Made by a program: the position numbers and the translations under genes. Below the pieces are notes generated by a model. That model had not been told where the DNA came from. It made no database searches and was given only the letters and a program-made list of their open reading frames with translations. From the NCBI RefSeq assembly GCF_009833095.1, contig NZ_QRCB01000060.1, forward strand, positions 1 through 41,587: a DNA stretch of 41,587 nucleotides, written 5' to 3'. Each line of letters begins with the position of its first letter. Position 1 is the first letter of the stretch. The DNA is from Nitrosomonas sp. JL21. Lineage in GTDB: Bacteria > Pseudomonadota > Gammaproteobacteria > Burkholderiales > Nitrosomonadaceae. Of this stretch, positions 18,831-28,244 are shown piece after piece.

Positions 18831-21671
18831 TTAAATTTTTTCTCTGAAAGCTGCCACAATTAATTCATTCTGCGTAAATTTATGGCGGGCCGTATAGCCC
18901 ACTGCGGGTGACGCGGATGATGCCCGCAACGCATACCCCAGAATCTGATCGCGCCGCATGTGGCGCAGTAAATAATGCTGAATGCGGTGCCATGCGCCTT
19001 GGTTACCGGGTTCTTCCTGGCACCAGATCACTTCCTTGGCGTTCTCATAGCGATCGATCTCGGCTTGAAATTCGTCGTGCGGAAATGGATACAGTTGTTC
19101 CAGGCGTATGATCGCCATATTCATGATCTGCTGCTCTTTGCGGTAGGCCATCAGTTCGTAATAGATTTTGCCGCTGCATGCGATGATGCGCCTGACTTTG
19201 CTCGGATCCAGATTCTCAGCCTCCGGAATTACCGGTTGAAAATATCCCTGCGACAAATCCCGCAGACTGGATACCGATTCCTTGTGCCGCAGCATGCTTT
19301 TCGGACTCATGATGATCAACGGCTTGCGTATCTGGCGGATCATCTGTCGGCGCAATAAATGAAACATCTGAGCAGGCGTCGAAGGCACGCACACTTGAAT
19401 ATTGTAATCCGCGCACAACTGCAGATAACGCTCGAGACGGGCTGAGGAATGTTCCGGGCCTTGACCCTCATAGCCATGCGGCAGCATCATCACCAGGCCG
19501 CACAAGCGGCCCCACTTGGCTTCTCCGGAGGCAATGAACTGGTCGATCACGACTTGCGCGCCATTGGCAAAATCTCCGAACTGCGCTTCCCAAACCACCA
19601 ATTCATTCGGTTGCGTGGTTGCGTAGCCGTATTCGAACCCGAGCACAGCTTCTTCCGACAGCATCGAATCAATGACGACGAAATCCGGCTGTTCAGGATA
19701 GATATGCCGCAACGGTACGTACAGGCGCTCATTTTCATCGGCCGCCACTTGGTCATGCAATACCGCATGGCGATGAAAGAAAGTCCCGCGCCCTGAATCC
19801 TGGCCGGATAATCTCACCGGATATCCTTCCTTCAACAACGATGCATAGGCGAGATTCTCAGCCATCCCCCAATCCAGAGCCAGTTCGCCGTTACCCATCA
19901 AGCGTCGGTCGGAAATGATTTTTTCAACCCGGGGATGGAGCTTGAAACCCTCGGGAATATCGGTCAAGCGGGCAGCCAATTGTTTCAGCGTCTGGATGGC
20001 AACACCCGTTTTGACAGGCTTGTTCCATTTGATCGGTTTGAGGAACGGCTCCCAATTGATGGCATACGGAGATTTGAATTCGTAGCAAATATTCTTGTTG
20101 GGATTGACGCCTTCGTCCATTGCCTCACGATAGGCATGCACTAAATCATCCGCATCCTTTGGGGTTATCACACCTTCTGCAACCAGTTGATCGACATAGC
20201 ATCGGCGCGTGCCCGGATGGCGATTGATGATCTGATACATTTTCGGTTGCGTGACCATCGGCTCGTCCTGTTCGTTATGGCCAAGTTTTCGAAAACAAAC
20301 CATATCGATTACCACATCCTTATGGAACCGCATGCGCAAATCAAACGCCAGCTCTGCCACCATGACGACAGCTTCGGGATCGTCGCCATTGACGTGAAAT
20401 ATCGGCGCTTCGATCATTTTGGCGACATCGGTGCAATACAACGTCGAGCGGCTATCGCGTGGATCCGACGTGGTAAACCCGATCTGATTGTTGATGATGA
20501 TATGCACCGTTCCACCGGTACCGTAACCACGAGTTTGCGATAAATTCAATGTTTCCATCACCACGCCCTGCCCGGCAAAGGCCGCATCGCCATGGATCAA
20601 GACCGGCAAGACTTTGTCGCCGAGTTTGTCGTTGAGCAAATGCTGACGGGCGCGAACCGATCCTTCCACCACTGGATTGACGATCTCCAGGTGCGACGGA
20701 TTGAATGCCAACGCCAGGCGCACGACGCCATCGGGAGTTTTGATGGCAGAAGAAAAACCCTGATGATATTTGACATCCCCCGAGGGGAGATCCTGCGGTT
20801 GTTTTTCTTCGAACTCGCGAAACAGATCCGAGGGCATTTTTCCGAGCGTATTCACCAACACGTTGAGCCGGGCGCGATGCGCCATGCCCATCACGATTTG
20901 TTGCACTCCGGCTTTGCCAGCCTTTTGAATCAAGCAGTCGAGCAATGGAATCAGGCTTTCGTTTCCTTCGCCGGAAAAACGCTTCTGCCCGACATAGCGC
21001 GTATGCAGATATTTCTCCAACCCTTCTGCGGCATTCAACCGCTCCAGGATATGCCGCTTATAGTCTGCAGAATAATTCGGGTTCGATCGCTGGCCTTCCA
21101 AACGCGCCTGGATCCAGCGTTTCTGCTCAACCGATGAAATATACATATATTCAGCGCCGACCGATCCGCAATAGGTTTCGCGCAGAATCTGCAAAATTTC
21201 ACGCAACGTCGCATGCTCCGGCCCGACCAGTGAGCCGGTGTGAAACACCTTTTCCATGTCCGCCTCGGTAAACCCAAAACGGGCCGGATCTAATTCCGGC
21301 ACGTCAAGCTGCTGCTTGATGCGCAGAGGATCAAGCTTGGCCTGGCTCAATCCCAGGTAGCGGTACATGTTGATCAATTGCAAAACAGCCACCTGCTGGC
21401 GGTCATCCGAGCCGCCGGCAGTTACGTCAGGAATCGCACCTTGGCCTTCGGTCACAAGCGGCTTTGCAGATGTGGCGATCGCAGCAGGACTGACTACAGG
21501 CCGAGGTTGAATATGAACGATGCTATCCGGCTGCTTGGCCAATTGATCGAAGTATTCGCGCCATGCGAGCTCGACCGAGTTTGGATTATGCAGATATTCG
21601 TCATACACCGCTTCGATAAACGAAGCATTCGAACCAAATAGATGAGAATCACCCAGCAACTGCTTGTTCAT
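18831..21671 (-). CDS. sucA: 2-oxoglutarate dehydrogenase E1
   Basis: A 946-residue thiamin-diphosphate enzyme that decarboxylates 2-oxoglutarate and succinylates the E2 lipoyl group. The N-terminal E2-binding segment (SNASFIEAVYDEYLHNP) is present, followed by GMAHRARLNVL, the ThDP-binding HGDAAFAGQGVV region with NNQIGFTTSDP downstream, and the transketolase-like C-terminal half (SGQDSGRGTFFHRHAVLHDQ). Its length matches full E1o proteins. An AAGG sits upstream of the ATG, and gltA ends 34 bases earlier, so gltA-sucA-sucB is one transcription unit. Confidence 0.97.
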   Translation of the reverse strand: MNKQLLGDSHLFGSNASFIEAVYDEYLHNPNSVELAWREYFDQLAKQPDSIVHIQPRPVVSPAAIATSAKPLVTEGQGAIPDVTAGGSDDRQQVAVLQLINMYRYLGLSQAKLDPLRIKQQLDVPELDPARFGFTEADMEKVFHTGSLVGPEHATLREILQILRETYCGSVGAEYMYISSVEQKRWIQARLEGQRSNPNYSADYKRHILERLNAAEGLEKYLHTRYVGQKRFSGEGNESLIPLLDCLIQKAGKAGVQQIVMGMAHRARLNVLVNTLGKMPSDLFREFEEKQPQDLPSGDVKYHQGFSSAIKTPDGVVRLALAFNPSHLEIVNPVVEGSVRARQHLLNDKLGDKVLPVLIHGDAAFAGQGVVMETLNLSQTRGYGTGGTVHIIINNQIGFTTSDPRDSRSTLYCTDVAKMIEAPIFHVNGDDPEAVVMVAELAFDLRMRFHKDVVIDMVCFRKLGHNEQDEPMVTQPKMYQIINRHPGTRRCYVDQLVAEGVITPKDADDLVHAYREAMDEGVNPNKNICYEFKSPYAINWEPFLKPIKWNKPVKTGVAIQTLKQLAARLTDIPEGFKLHPRVEKIISDRRLMGNGELALDWGMAENLAYASLLKEGYPVRLSGQDSGRGTFFHRHAVLHDQVAADENERLYVPLRHIYPEQPDFVVIDSMLSEEAVLGFEYGYATTQPNELVVWEAQFGDFANGAQVVIDQFIASGEAKWGRLCGLVMMLPHGYEGQGPEHSSARLERYLQLCADYNIQVCVPSTPAQMFHLLRRQMIRQIRKPLIIMSPKSMLRHKESVSSLRDLSQGYFQPVIPEAENLDPSKVRRIIACSGKIYYELMAYRKEQQIMNMAIIRLEQLYPFPHDEFQAEIDRYENAKEVIWCQEEPGNQGAWHRIQHYLLRHMRRDQILGYALRASSASPAVGYTARHKFTQNELIVAAFREKI

Positions 21672-21705
21672 ACCATGGCGGCCTTAAAAAGAATAGAAAG
21701 AGGAA

Positions 21706-23007
21706 CTATTTTCTGGAATAGGAAGCCGGAACATCTCGAACGGTTGTTCCGGTATACAGTTGCCGTGGCCGTCCGATCTTGTATGCTGGATCTGAGACCA
21801 TTTCATTCCATTGCGCAACCCATCCGACTGTTCGGGCCATCGCGAAAATGGCGGTAAACATTTTGGTAGGTATGCCGAGCGCGCGCTGCACGATGCCCGA
21901 ATAAAAATCGACGTTCGGATACAGTTTCCGGGAAATGAAATAATCGTCTTCCAGCGCAATCTTTTCGAGCTGCAAGGCCAATTTGAATAAGCGATCGTTC
22001 TGCAGACCCAGTTCGTTGAGCACTTCATGACAGGTTTCGCGCATCAATTTGGCCCGCGGATCAAAGTTTTTATAGACCCGATGACCAAAACCCATCAGCC
22101 GGTAATTGCTGTCCTTGTCCTTGGCGCGCTTGATGTATTCATCGATGCGTGACACGTCGCCGATTTCTTCGAGCATGTTGAGGCACGCTTCATTGGCGCC
22201 GCCGTGCGCCGGTCCCCACAGGCATGAAATGCCCGAAGACACACAGGCAAACGGATTGGCACCGCTGGATCCCACCAGCCGCACCGTCGAAGTGGACGCA
22301 TTCTGCTCATGATCGGCATGCAGAATCAGGATACGATCCAGCGCCCGCACGATGACCGGATTGGCCACATATTCTTCAGTTGGCACCGCAAACATCATAT
22401 TCAGAAAATTTTCGGCATAACTGAGCCGGTTCTGCGGGTAGATGAATGGCTGTCCGATATTGTACTTATACGCCATCGCTGCGATGGTCGGCAATTTGGC
22501 AACCAAACGATAAGCGGATTGTTCACGATCCTCCGGATCGGTGATGTCTAGGGCTTCATGATAAAACGCCGACAATGCGCCCACGACGCCGACCATGACC
22601 GCCATTGGATGCGCATCCCGTCTGAAACCGCTATAAAACCTGACCAATTGCTCATGCAGCATCGAATGGCTTTTGATCGCCTGGTCAAAATGGGTTTTCT
22701 GTTCGGGAGTCGGCAACTCGCCTTTCATCAGCAAATGGCACACATCAATGAAATCACAATGCGTGGCCAATTGCTCGATCGGATAGCCGCGATACAGCAG
22801 CACGCCTTTGTCACCATCGATGAAGGTGATCTTGGAACTGTTGCTGGCGGTCGATAGATACCCCGGGTCGTACGTAAATAAGCCACTTTTTGCATGCAGA
22901 GCGCGAATATCCACGACATCGGGCCCCATCGTCCCGGATAGGATGGGTAACTCGATCGGAGCACTGCCATCGTTGAGATTTAAAGTCGCCATGCGTTGTT
23001 GCGTCAT
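21706..23007 (-). CDS. gltA: Citrate synthase (type II, hexameric form)
   Basis: 433 residues, the length of the Gram-negative NADH-sensitive hexameric enzyme. The catalytic residues are visible: H268 in [12 protein letters not shown]309 in [15 protein letters not shown], and D367 in [10 protein letters not shown]. It condenses acetyl-CoA and oxaloacetate to citrate. The start at 23007 is preceded by GGAGAAG at good spacing, which favours it over the internal M6. It sits between sdhE (82-base gap) and sucA (34-base gap). Confidence 0.97.
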   Translation of the reverse strand: MTQQRMATLNLNDGSAPIELPILSGTMGPDVVDIRALHAKSGLFTYDPGYLSTASNSSKITFIDGDKGVLLYRGYPIEQLATHCDFIDVCHLLMKGELPTPEQKTHFDQAIKSHSMLHEQLVRFYSGFRRDAHPMAVMVGVVGALSAFYHEALDITDPEDREQSAYRLVAKLPTIAAMAYKYNIGQPFIYPQNRLSYAENFLNMMFAVPTEEYVANPVIVRALDRILILHADHEQNASTSTVRLVGSSGANPFACVSSGISCLWGPAHGGANEACLNMLEEIGDVSRIDEYIKRAKDKDSNYRLMGFGHRVYKNFDPRAKLMRETCHEVLNELGLQNDRLFKLALQLEKIALEDDYFISRKLYPNVDFYSGIVQRALGIPTKMFTAIFAMARTVGWVAQWNEMVSDPAYKIGRPRQLYTGTTVRDVPASYSRK

Positions 23008-23088
23008 AATACTTCTCCACTTATTACGTACGATTGTTGAGTATGCACGATCAGAAAGCTTCGGAATCGCCGGAATACCAGCAAAAAG

Positions 23089-23322
23089 CTAACTCTTTTG
23101 CAGTAATGTCAAAACGTGTTGCATGTTTTCGTCGTTGGTAACTTGCCGCTTTGCGATCAATTCCCACAGGTCATTGTCCGGCAAGTCTAGCAGGCGCTCA
23201 AATTGCGCCAATCCTTGATCATCCAATTGAGCGTAGTACCGATCCATGAAACGCTGCAAAATGATATCCAGCTCCAGCAAGCCGCGCCGGCAACGCCAGC
23301 GCGCGCGCTCGAATTCCTTCAT
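23089..23322 (-). CDS. sdhE: FAD assembly factor SdhE
   Basis: A 77-residue protein from the ATG at 23322, beginning MKEFERARWRCRRGLLELD; RRGLLELD corresponds to the RGxxE motif that SdhE uses to act on the flavoprotein subunit SdhA. SdhE promotes covalent FAD attachment to SdhA. The start overlaps the sdhB stop in ATGA form, which fixes the start and shows translational coupling. The substrate gene sdhA is not in this window. Confidence 0.92.
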   Translation of the reverse strand: MKEFERARWRCRRGLLELDIILQRFMDRYYAQLDDQGLAQFERLLDLPDNDLWELIAKRQVTNDENMQHVLTLLQKS

Positions 23323-24014
23323 ACCATTCTTTTTACCATCATATCCTTGATTTTGCCAATGGCGCTGGTAGGGTTGAGACCCTTGGGACAGACATCGGCG
23401 CAATTCATGATGGAATGACAGCGGAACAGCCGGTAAGGATCTTCCAGATTGTCCAATCGCTCGGCCGTAGCCTGATCGCGGCTATCGGCGAGAAAACGGT
23501 AGGCTTGCAATAATCCCGCCGGCCCGACGAACTTATCCGGATTCCACCAAAAGGACGGACACGCTGTCGAACAGCAGGCGCATAGTATGCATTCGTACGC
23601 CCCATCCAGTGCCGCTCGTTCTTCCGGTGATTGTAACCGTTCAGTCTCCGGCGGGGGATCGTTATTGATCAAATACGGTTTTATCGAGTGATATTGCTGA
23701 AAAAACTGCGTCATGTCGACGATCAGATCACGAATAACCGGCAATCCCGGCAATGGGCGTATTTCTATGGGTTCCGTGAGGCTCTTGATCGGCGTGATGC
23801 ATGCCAATCCATTGCGGCCATTGATATTCATCGCATCCGAACCGCATACGCCCTCGCGGCAGGATCTGCGCAGGCTCAAACTGTCATCGATCGATTTGAT
23901 GCGCAGTAACGCATCCAGCAGCATTTTGTCGGTAGCTGCCAATTGAACGTCATAGTCCTGCATGTACGGCTTTTCATGTTTATCGGGATCATAGCGGTAA
24001 ATCGAAAACTTCAT
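23319..24014 (-). CDS. sdhB: Succinate dehydrogenase iron-sulfur subunit
   Basis: 231 residues with all three cluster sites. The 2Fe-2S ligands are C52, C57, D60 (the Asp ligand also seen in E. coli) and C72. The 4Fe-4S site is in CILCACCSTACP, and the 3Fe-4S plus third-cysteine set is in CHSIMNCADVCPKGLNP. SdhB wires electrons from SdhA flavin to quinone. A GGAG site precedes the ATG at about 8 bases. Unusually, sdhC, sdhD and sdhA do not lie upstream: the 300 bases before it are non-coding and then a plus-strand lipoprotein gene follows. Confidence 0.97.
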   Translation of the reverse strand: MKFSIYRYDPDKHEKPYMQDYDVQLAATDKMLLDALLRIKSIDDSLSLRRSCREGVCGSDAMNINGRNGLACITPIKSLTEPIEIRPLPGLPVIRDLIVDMTQFFQQYHSIKPYLINNDPPPETERLQSPEERAALDGAYECILCACCSTACPSFWWNPDKFVGPAGLLQAYRFLADSRDQATAERLDNLEDPYRLFRCHSIMNCADVCPKGLNPTSAIGKIKDMMVKRMV

Positions 24015-24314
24015 TGGCTGGCTCCAAATGGTTTGAAAATACTGCTTAACGTCGACAAAGATATCGATGAAGGTAACAAAGTATACAGATTCAAAGCGAG
24101 ATTAGCATATATCAGCCGGTTTTTTCCATGCGTATCCACACATATATTCACCATCACCGAACGGTAGAATGGCAAAAACACTGTTGAATGACATAGATTG
24201 TAAGAAATCGGGTAAAATTTACCTATTGGTTCGTGTGGCTGAGCCAACGTCAAGCACTCGCGAAACGGGTATCATCATCAAGCCATGGTCAATATTTATA
24301 AAGGAAAATTTCAG
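24015..24314. other. Intergenic region between sdhB and the small lipoprotein gene
   Basis: About 300 bases that must hold the divergent promoters of the sdhB block and the lipoprotein gene. On the minus strand a TATACT (24080-24085) could be the -10 of the sdhB promoter, but its -35 is weak. No remnant of sdhA, sdhC or sdhD could be recognised in any frame. Confidence 0.45.
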
Positions 24315-24509
24315 ATGAATCTCAAATATAGCGCGGTAGGTATCGTTATGCTCAGCAGTGTTTTGATCGGTTGTGATTCGGTTCCGGAAGCGGATGCGGT
24401 TAACTGTGCGGGCAGAGGCATGGAAAAAGCCTTGACAGCGTTTAAAAACGATGAAGCCAAACGGCAGGAATTTATCAATAAATGCGAAGAAATAAACAAG
24501 GCTAACTAG
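24315..24509 (+). CDS. Small predicted lipoprotein (64 aa), function unknown
   Basis: From the ATG at 24315, with AAGGA nine bases upstream, the protein starts MNLKYSAVGIVMLSSVLIGC. The VLIGC lipobox puts the lipidated cysteine at residue 20. The mature peptide is about 45 residues, charged and predicted helical (GMEKALTAFKNDEAKRQEF), and has two further cysteines that could form a disulfide. I do not recognise the family. The nearest logic is entericidin-like or other outer-membrane micro-lipoproteins, but there is no sequence support for that. The gene stands alone, divergent from sdhB. Confidence 0.65.
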   Translation: MNLKYSAVGIVMLSSVLIGCDSVPEADAVNCAGRGMEKALTAFKNDEAKRQEFINKCEEINKAN

Positions 24510-24533
24510 ATAGAGCATTACTGAACACCCCGA

Positions 24534-24571
24534 TTCAACCCTGAGAATCCAGCTTGATTTTTGGGGTTGAA
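24534..24571. repeat. Inverted repeat, possible terminator after small lipoprotein
   Basis: TTCAACCC (24534-24541) and GGGTTGAA (24564-24571) are exact complements around a 22-base spacer, 25 bases after the lipoprotein stop. No T-tract follows the second arm, so termination by it alone is doubtful. Confidence 0.35.
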
Positions 24572-24703
24572 GCGTTCTACTCCAGAGCATCAACTCCATA
24601 AACCCGCACGATACTCTAATTCACTGTATGTGATCTTGCAGCGATGACATCCTGAATCAGAGAACTGTTTAACAAAACATCAGAATTTCCATAAATTGAA
24701 CGG

Positions 24704-25423
24704 TCAAACGCGAAAGCAGCATGCAGTGAAAGAGCGTTCCCCGCTCACCGGATAGGATTCTCTAGCAACGATTTGAAACGATGATCTTTCCAGCCGGGTA
24801 TCCTGAACCTGCAAAGTATCGACCGCCAGCAATTCACTCGCGATATCGGCCGGGCTCAAATCACATCGCGCGCCGCGAATCAAACCGACCAGTCTCAATG
24901 CATCCACGCCATACGGTTCCAGACGCAACGATTCGAAATATACTTTCTTGCCTTTCGAATCGATCTGACAGAAATGATCGCTCAAGCGGCACATCATTCG
25001 TATCTCTTTCTCATAGTTCCAGCTTGAGAATTTTGTCGATATTAATTGATTCAACTCGAATCCTTGAAAACTGCCGCGCTGGATAGCAGCATCGACATCC
25101 AATGTAAAGCGTTCGGGTTGATAACTGATACGAATCGCCGTGTCATCGGGAATTTCAAAAACCAAAGCAACTCCACGATGATGATCGGCATAATGACTCC
25201 ACAATACCGGATCATCATAGCGTTCAGAAAAACAAACGATGCCATACTGCTCGTTCACCTCATTTTTGAATTCTTCCAGCTTGATTTGGGTATTGTTATC
25301 CGTACAATCCGCTGCAAAAAATTCAAATGGATCATTCAATTCATTGAGACGGGCAATTTTCAATCGGCGATCACGCAGCGCTCGCAATCCAAATTCAGCA
25401 GCTAAAAAATGGTAAACGATCAT
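24704..25423 (-). CDS. DUF2971 domain protein
   Basis: 239 residues. The pattern YHFLAAEFGLRALRDRRLKIARLNELNDPFE, then YGIVCFSERYDDPVLWSHYADHHRGVALVFEI, then a WNYEKEIRM motif matches DUF2971, a widespread family of unknown function found in bacteria and phages. No signal peptide or membrane segment is seen, so it is probably cytoplasmic. Its ATG overlaps the stop of the upstream methyltransferase by four bases, so the two are translationally coupled. The coupling is the only functional clue. No Shine-Dalgarno of its own is seen, consistent with re-initiation. Confidence 0.82.
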   Translation of the reverse strand: MIVYHFLAAEFGLRALRDRRLKIARLNELNDPFEFFAADCTDNNTQIKLEEFKNEVNEQYGIVCFSERYDDPVLWSHYADHHRGVALVFEIPDDTAIRISYQPERFTLDVDAAIQRGSFQGFELNQLISTKFSSWNYEKEIRMMCRLSDHFCQIDSKGKKVYFESLRLEPYGVDALRLVGLIRGARCDLSPADIASELLAVDTLQVQDTRLERSSFQIVARESYPVSGERSFTACCFRV

Positions 25424-26598
25424 GAGCCGGTATATTGCAGAACATACACATCCTGCGATTGTGCGATCTGAAACAGTGTATTGTGCTGAGGATCATTGCC
25501 GTTTGGAAAATAACCTCTGATTTCGAAGCCCGTAAACAAATCACGAACAAAATCATGGCGATGAAAACTGCGGTAACGGTTTCCTCCTTCCACGCTGGCT
25601 TGCCCTTCTTCGACATAGCCAGCACGCATGAAAACATGAAAATGTTCGTCCTTTTGATCAAAGGTATTTCGCACATATAGTTCGCCGTGCAGCGTCACCA
25701 GCAAATATCCCCCTCTGCGCAGAATGCGTTTGAACTCCTGAATCCAGAGTTTTTGCGTCTCCAGTGACAGATGAGTAAAGACTGAAATCAAATAGATCAT
25801 GTCGAATTGCTGATCGGGGTAAGGCAAAGGCGGATTCAAGCTGCTCATGCGGCAATCGATAGCTTGTGATACGTGCTGTTGCGCCCACTCGATCAATTGC
25901 GGATTCAAGTCGCAGCCGTGGAGTTGAATGTGCGGCTTGATAATGTGCCAGCCGACCAGCAAACGTCCTGAACCGCAACCAAAATCGAGTAAATATCTTA
26001 TCTGATCGACATCGATGCCGGATTTTTGTAAATACGATTGCATCGTCAGCACAGCGGGAATGATGCCATTCTGATACTCGTCGGTTTGCGTATGTCCTTG
26101 CGTCAGGAACACCAATTCTGCGCTGGGTACCGGAATTTCCTGCAATTGCCGTTGGTACTCGGTTAGCTTGGACGCAAGCTGCCGCACGCTGTCGATATCG
26201 TAAATCAAGAAAGGTACGCGTGTGCCATCGGCGTAGATTACATCGAGGTGAATGTTATGGATGTCGCGCGATGGCACCGGCAATTTGAAATGAAAGCCGC
26301 AGGTCTGTGCGGCAGGAATGAAAGGTACGTGTATACCGATATCCGGACGCGGCATGTTGACCGGAAAATTTCCGACAACAGCTTCATCTGCTGTCACTGC
26401 CAGTTCAGTGATGACTTTCTCGCCAAAATAAAAAACCCAGCCGGTCATCCAATTTTCACCGTGGAGATCGAATAAGTGATATTTTGGCGATTCCAACCGA
26501 TAAACCAACGGCGAGAAAGATCCCGTAAATATCTTTTCGGGAACATTTTTAGCGGAGAAAAGGGATTTAAATCGGTTGATCAAAGATGCCATGGACAT
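25420..26598 (-). CDS. Class I SAM-dependent methyltransferase with N-terminal beta-sandwich module
   Basis: 392 residues (an ATG two codons in is equally possible). Residues about 200-330 are a Methyltransf_11/25-type Rossmann domain: motif I LDFGCGSGRLL (204-214), an acidic residue in GCDLNP and DMIYLISVFTHL as motif IV/V. Residues about 30-135 form a beta-rich module with TGW at 52-54, a RPDI segment at 84-87 and CGF at 100-102; the same layout precedes the sulfotransferase at 14659-15615. Such modules accompany glycan-modifying enzymes in many bacteria, so a surface sugar or lipid-linked target is a reasonable inference but unproven. The stop overlaps the DUF2971 start (ATGA). Confidence 0.82.
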   Translation of the reverse strand: MSMASLINRFKSLFSAKNVPEKIFTGSFSPLVYRLESPKYHLFDLHGENWMTGWVFYFGEKVITELAVTADEAVVGNFPVNMPRPDIGIHVPFIPAAQTCGFHFKLPVPSRDIHNIHLDVIYADGTRVPFLIYDIDSVRQLASKLTEYQRQLQEIPVPSAELVFLTQGHTQTDEYQNGIIPAVLTMQSYLQKSGIDVDQIRYLLDFGCGSGRLLVGWHIIKPHIQLHGCDLNPQLIEWAQQHVSQAIDCRMSSLNPPLPYPDQQFDMIYLISVFTHLSLETQKLWIQEFKRILRRGGYLLVTLHGELYVRNTFDQKDEHFHVFMRAGYVEEGQASVEGGNRYRSFHRHDFVRDLFTGFEIRGYFPNGNDPQHNTLFQIAQSQDVYVLQYTGS

Positions 26599-26741
26599 TG
26601 ATTCTTGGATTGAGAATTTCGAAGTAATTGATTGGTAGAGAATCAGAGATCTGTGTCGGAGAATTGATTCAGAAAACGTCCGAAAGCCACAGGTATCGTT
26701 TAAGACTCAATACTACAGATTTGCTTGATTCGCCTGCCCCA

Positions 26742-28157
26742 TTAACCGGCGTTGCATTGCTCATCAATATACATTTTGACCGCCTCAGCATCCGCATCCT
26801 TGACCACGAAACGCTGCGGCAGATCTTCCAGATGCTCGAAACCTGCCGGGCGCTCGGGTTCACGGCCGATGGCCTCCTGTATGCTTTCAGCGAATTTCAC
26901 CGGCAAGGCGGTTTCGAGGCAAATCAACGGAACACCTGTTTCACGATGCGCCTGACCGACCTTGAGGCCATCGGCGGTGTGTGTATCCACCAGCACATGA
27001 TAGCGCTGATGGAGGTCTCGAATGGTGGCGATGCGCGCGGCGTGATTGCTGCTGCCTGAGATGAAGCCATAATCCTGGATTTTGGTGAATAGCGGCGTTT
27101 TAGATAAATCGAAAGCATTGCCTTGGTCGACTCCTGACCAAAGTTTCTTCACCTGCTGCGCATTCCGACCAGTCAGGTCGAAAATAAAGCGCTCGAAATT
27201 GGACGCTTTCGAGATATCCATCGACGGACTGCTAGTATGCCGAGTCTCGGCAGTAGTGCGCGGACGATACACGCCGGTGCGGAAGAATTCATCCAGCACA
27301 TCATTTTCATTGGTCGCGAGAATCAGATGCTTGATCGGCAATCCCATCATACGCGCAACATGACCGGCGCAGATATTGCCAAAATTGCCGGATGGCACAG
27401 CAAACGACACCTGTTCATCGTTGCTTCTGGTTGCCGCGAAATAGCCTTTGAAGTAATACACCACCTGCGCGACGATACGTGCCCAGTTGATCGAATTAAC
27501 GGTACCGATGCGATACGCTTGCTTGAAAGCATGATCGTTGCTGACCGCCTTGACGATATCCTGGCAATCGTCGAACACGCCGCGAATGGCGATGTTGAAA
27601 ATATTCTTGTCCTGCAGCGAAAACATTTGCGCGGTCTGAAAACGGCTCATCTTGCCCAGCGGCGACAGCATGAACACGCGGATACCGCGCTTGCCGCGCA
27701 TGGCGTATTCCGCGCTGGAGCCGGTATCACCCGAAGTCGCGCCGAGTATGTTCAATTCATCGCCGGTTTTGTCCAGTTGATATTGGAATAGATTACCCAG
27801 CAACTGCATCGCAATATCCTTGAATGCCAAAGTCGGGCCGTTCGACAATCCCAGGATATGCAATCCAGGTTCCAATGTTTTCAGCGGCGTGATGTCCGGC
27901 GAGCCGAATACTTCGGCAGTGTAGGTCTGATTGATGATATGGCGCAGATCGTCTGCCGGAATGTCATCGATGAAGCGCGATAGGATTTCGAATGCCAGTG
28001 CAGGATAGCTCAATGCCCGCCAAGCGGTAAGCTCCGCAGCAGTGATTTTGGGATAAACTTCCGGTATCGCCAATCCGCCGTCTGGCGACAAGCCGCTCAG
28101 CAGGATTTCCGAAAACGGTTTGGGCGGCATGCCGCCACGGGTAGAAATATAGCGCAT
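26742..28157 (-). CDS. thrC: Threonine synthase
   Basis: ThrC converts O-phosphohomoserine to threonine with PLP. From the ATG at 28157 the protein is 471 residues and starts MRYISTRGGMPPKPFSEILL, the usual opening; the PLP lysine is K113 in NGPTLAFKDIAMQLLG, and the GATSGDTGSSAEYAM phosphate-binding segment follows. An in-frame ATG at 28244, directly adjoining the hom stop (TAA then ATG), would add 29 unfamiliar residues; it is possible if coupled to hom, but family comparison favours 28157. It is the third gene of alaA-hom-thrC. Confidence 0.95.
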   Translation of the reverse strand: MRYISTRGGMPPKPFSEILLSGLSPDGGLAIPEVYPKITAAELTAWRALSYPALAFEILSRFIDDIPADDLRHIINQTYTAEVFGSPDITPLKTLEPGLHILGLSNGPTLAFKDIAMQLLGNLFQYQLDKTGDELNILGATSGDTGSSAEYAMRGKRGIRVFMLSPLGKMSRFQTAQMFSLQDKNIFNIAIRGVFDDCQDIVKAVSNDHAFKQAYRIGTVNSINWARIVAQVVYYFKGYFAATRSNDEQVSFAVPSGNFGNICAGHVARMMGLPIKHLILATNENDVLDEFFRTGVYRPRTTAETRHTSSPSMDISKASNFERFIFDLTGRNAQQVKKLWSGVDQGNAFDLSKTPLFTKIQDYGFISGSSNHAARIATIRDLHQRYHVLVDTHTADGLKVGQAHRETGVPLICLETALPVKFAESIQEAIGREPERPAGFEHLEDLPQRFVVKDADAEAVKMYIDEQCNAG

Positions 28158-28244
28158 GGTGGGTTTCAGTAAATTGTCAAACAACGCAAGATCGGGTCTG
28201 CGGCAAACGCCTTCTCCGCAATCGGCGCTGCTATGATCCGTCAT

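Noticed and set aside
24015..24253. Remnant of sdhA or sdhD upstream of sdhB
   Set aside because: The 80-codon minus-strand frame here shows no flavoprotein or membrane-anchor motif and is likely chance.
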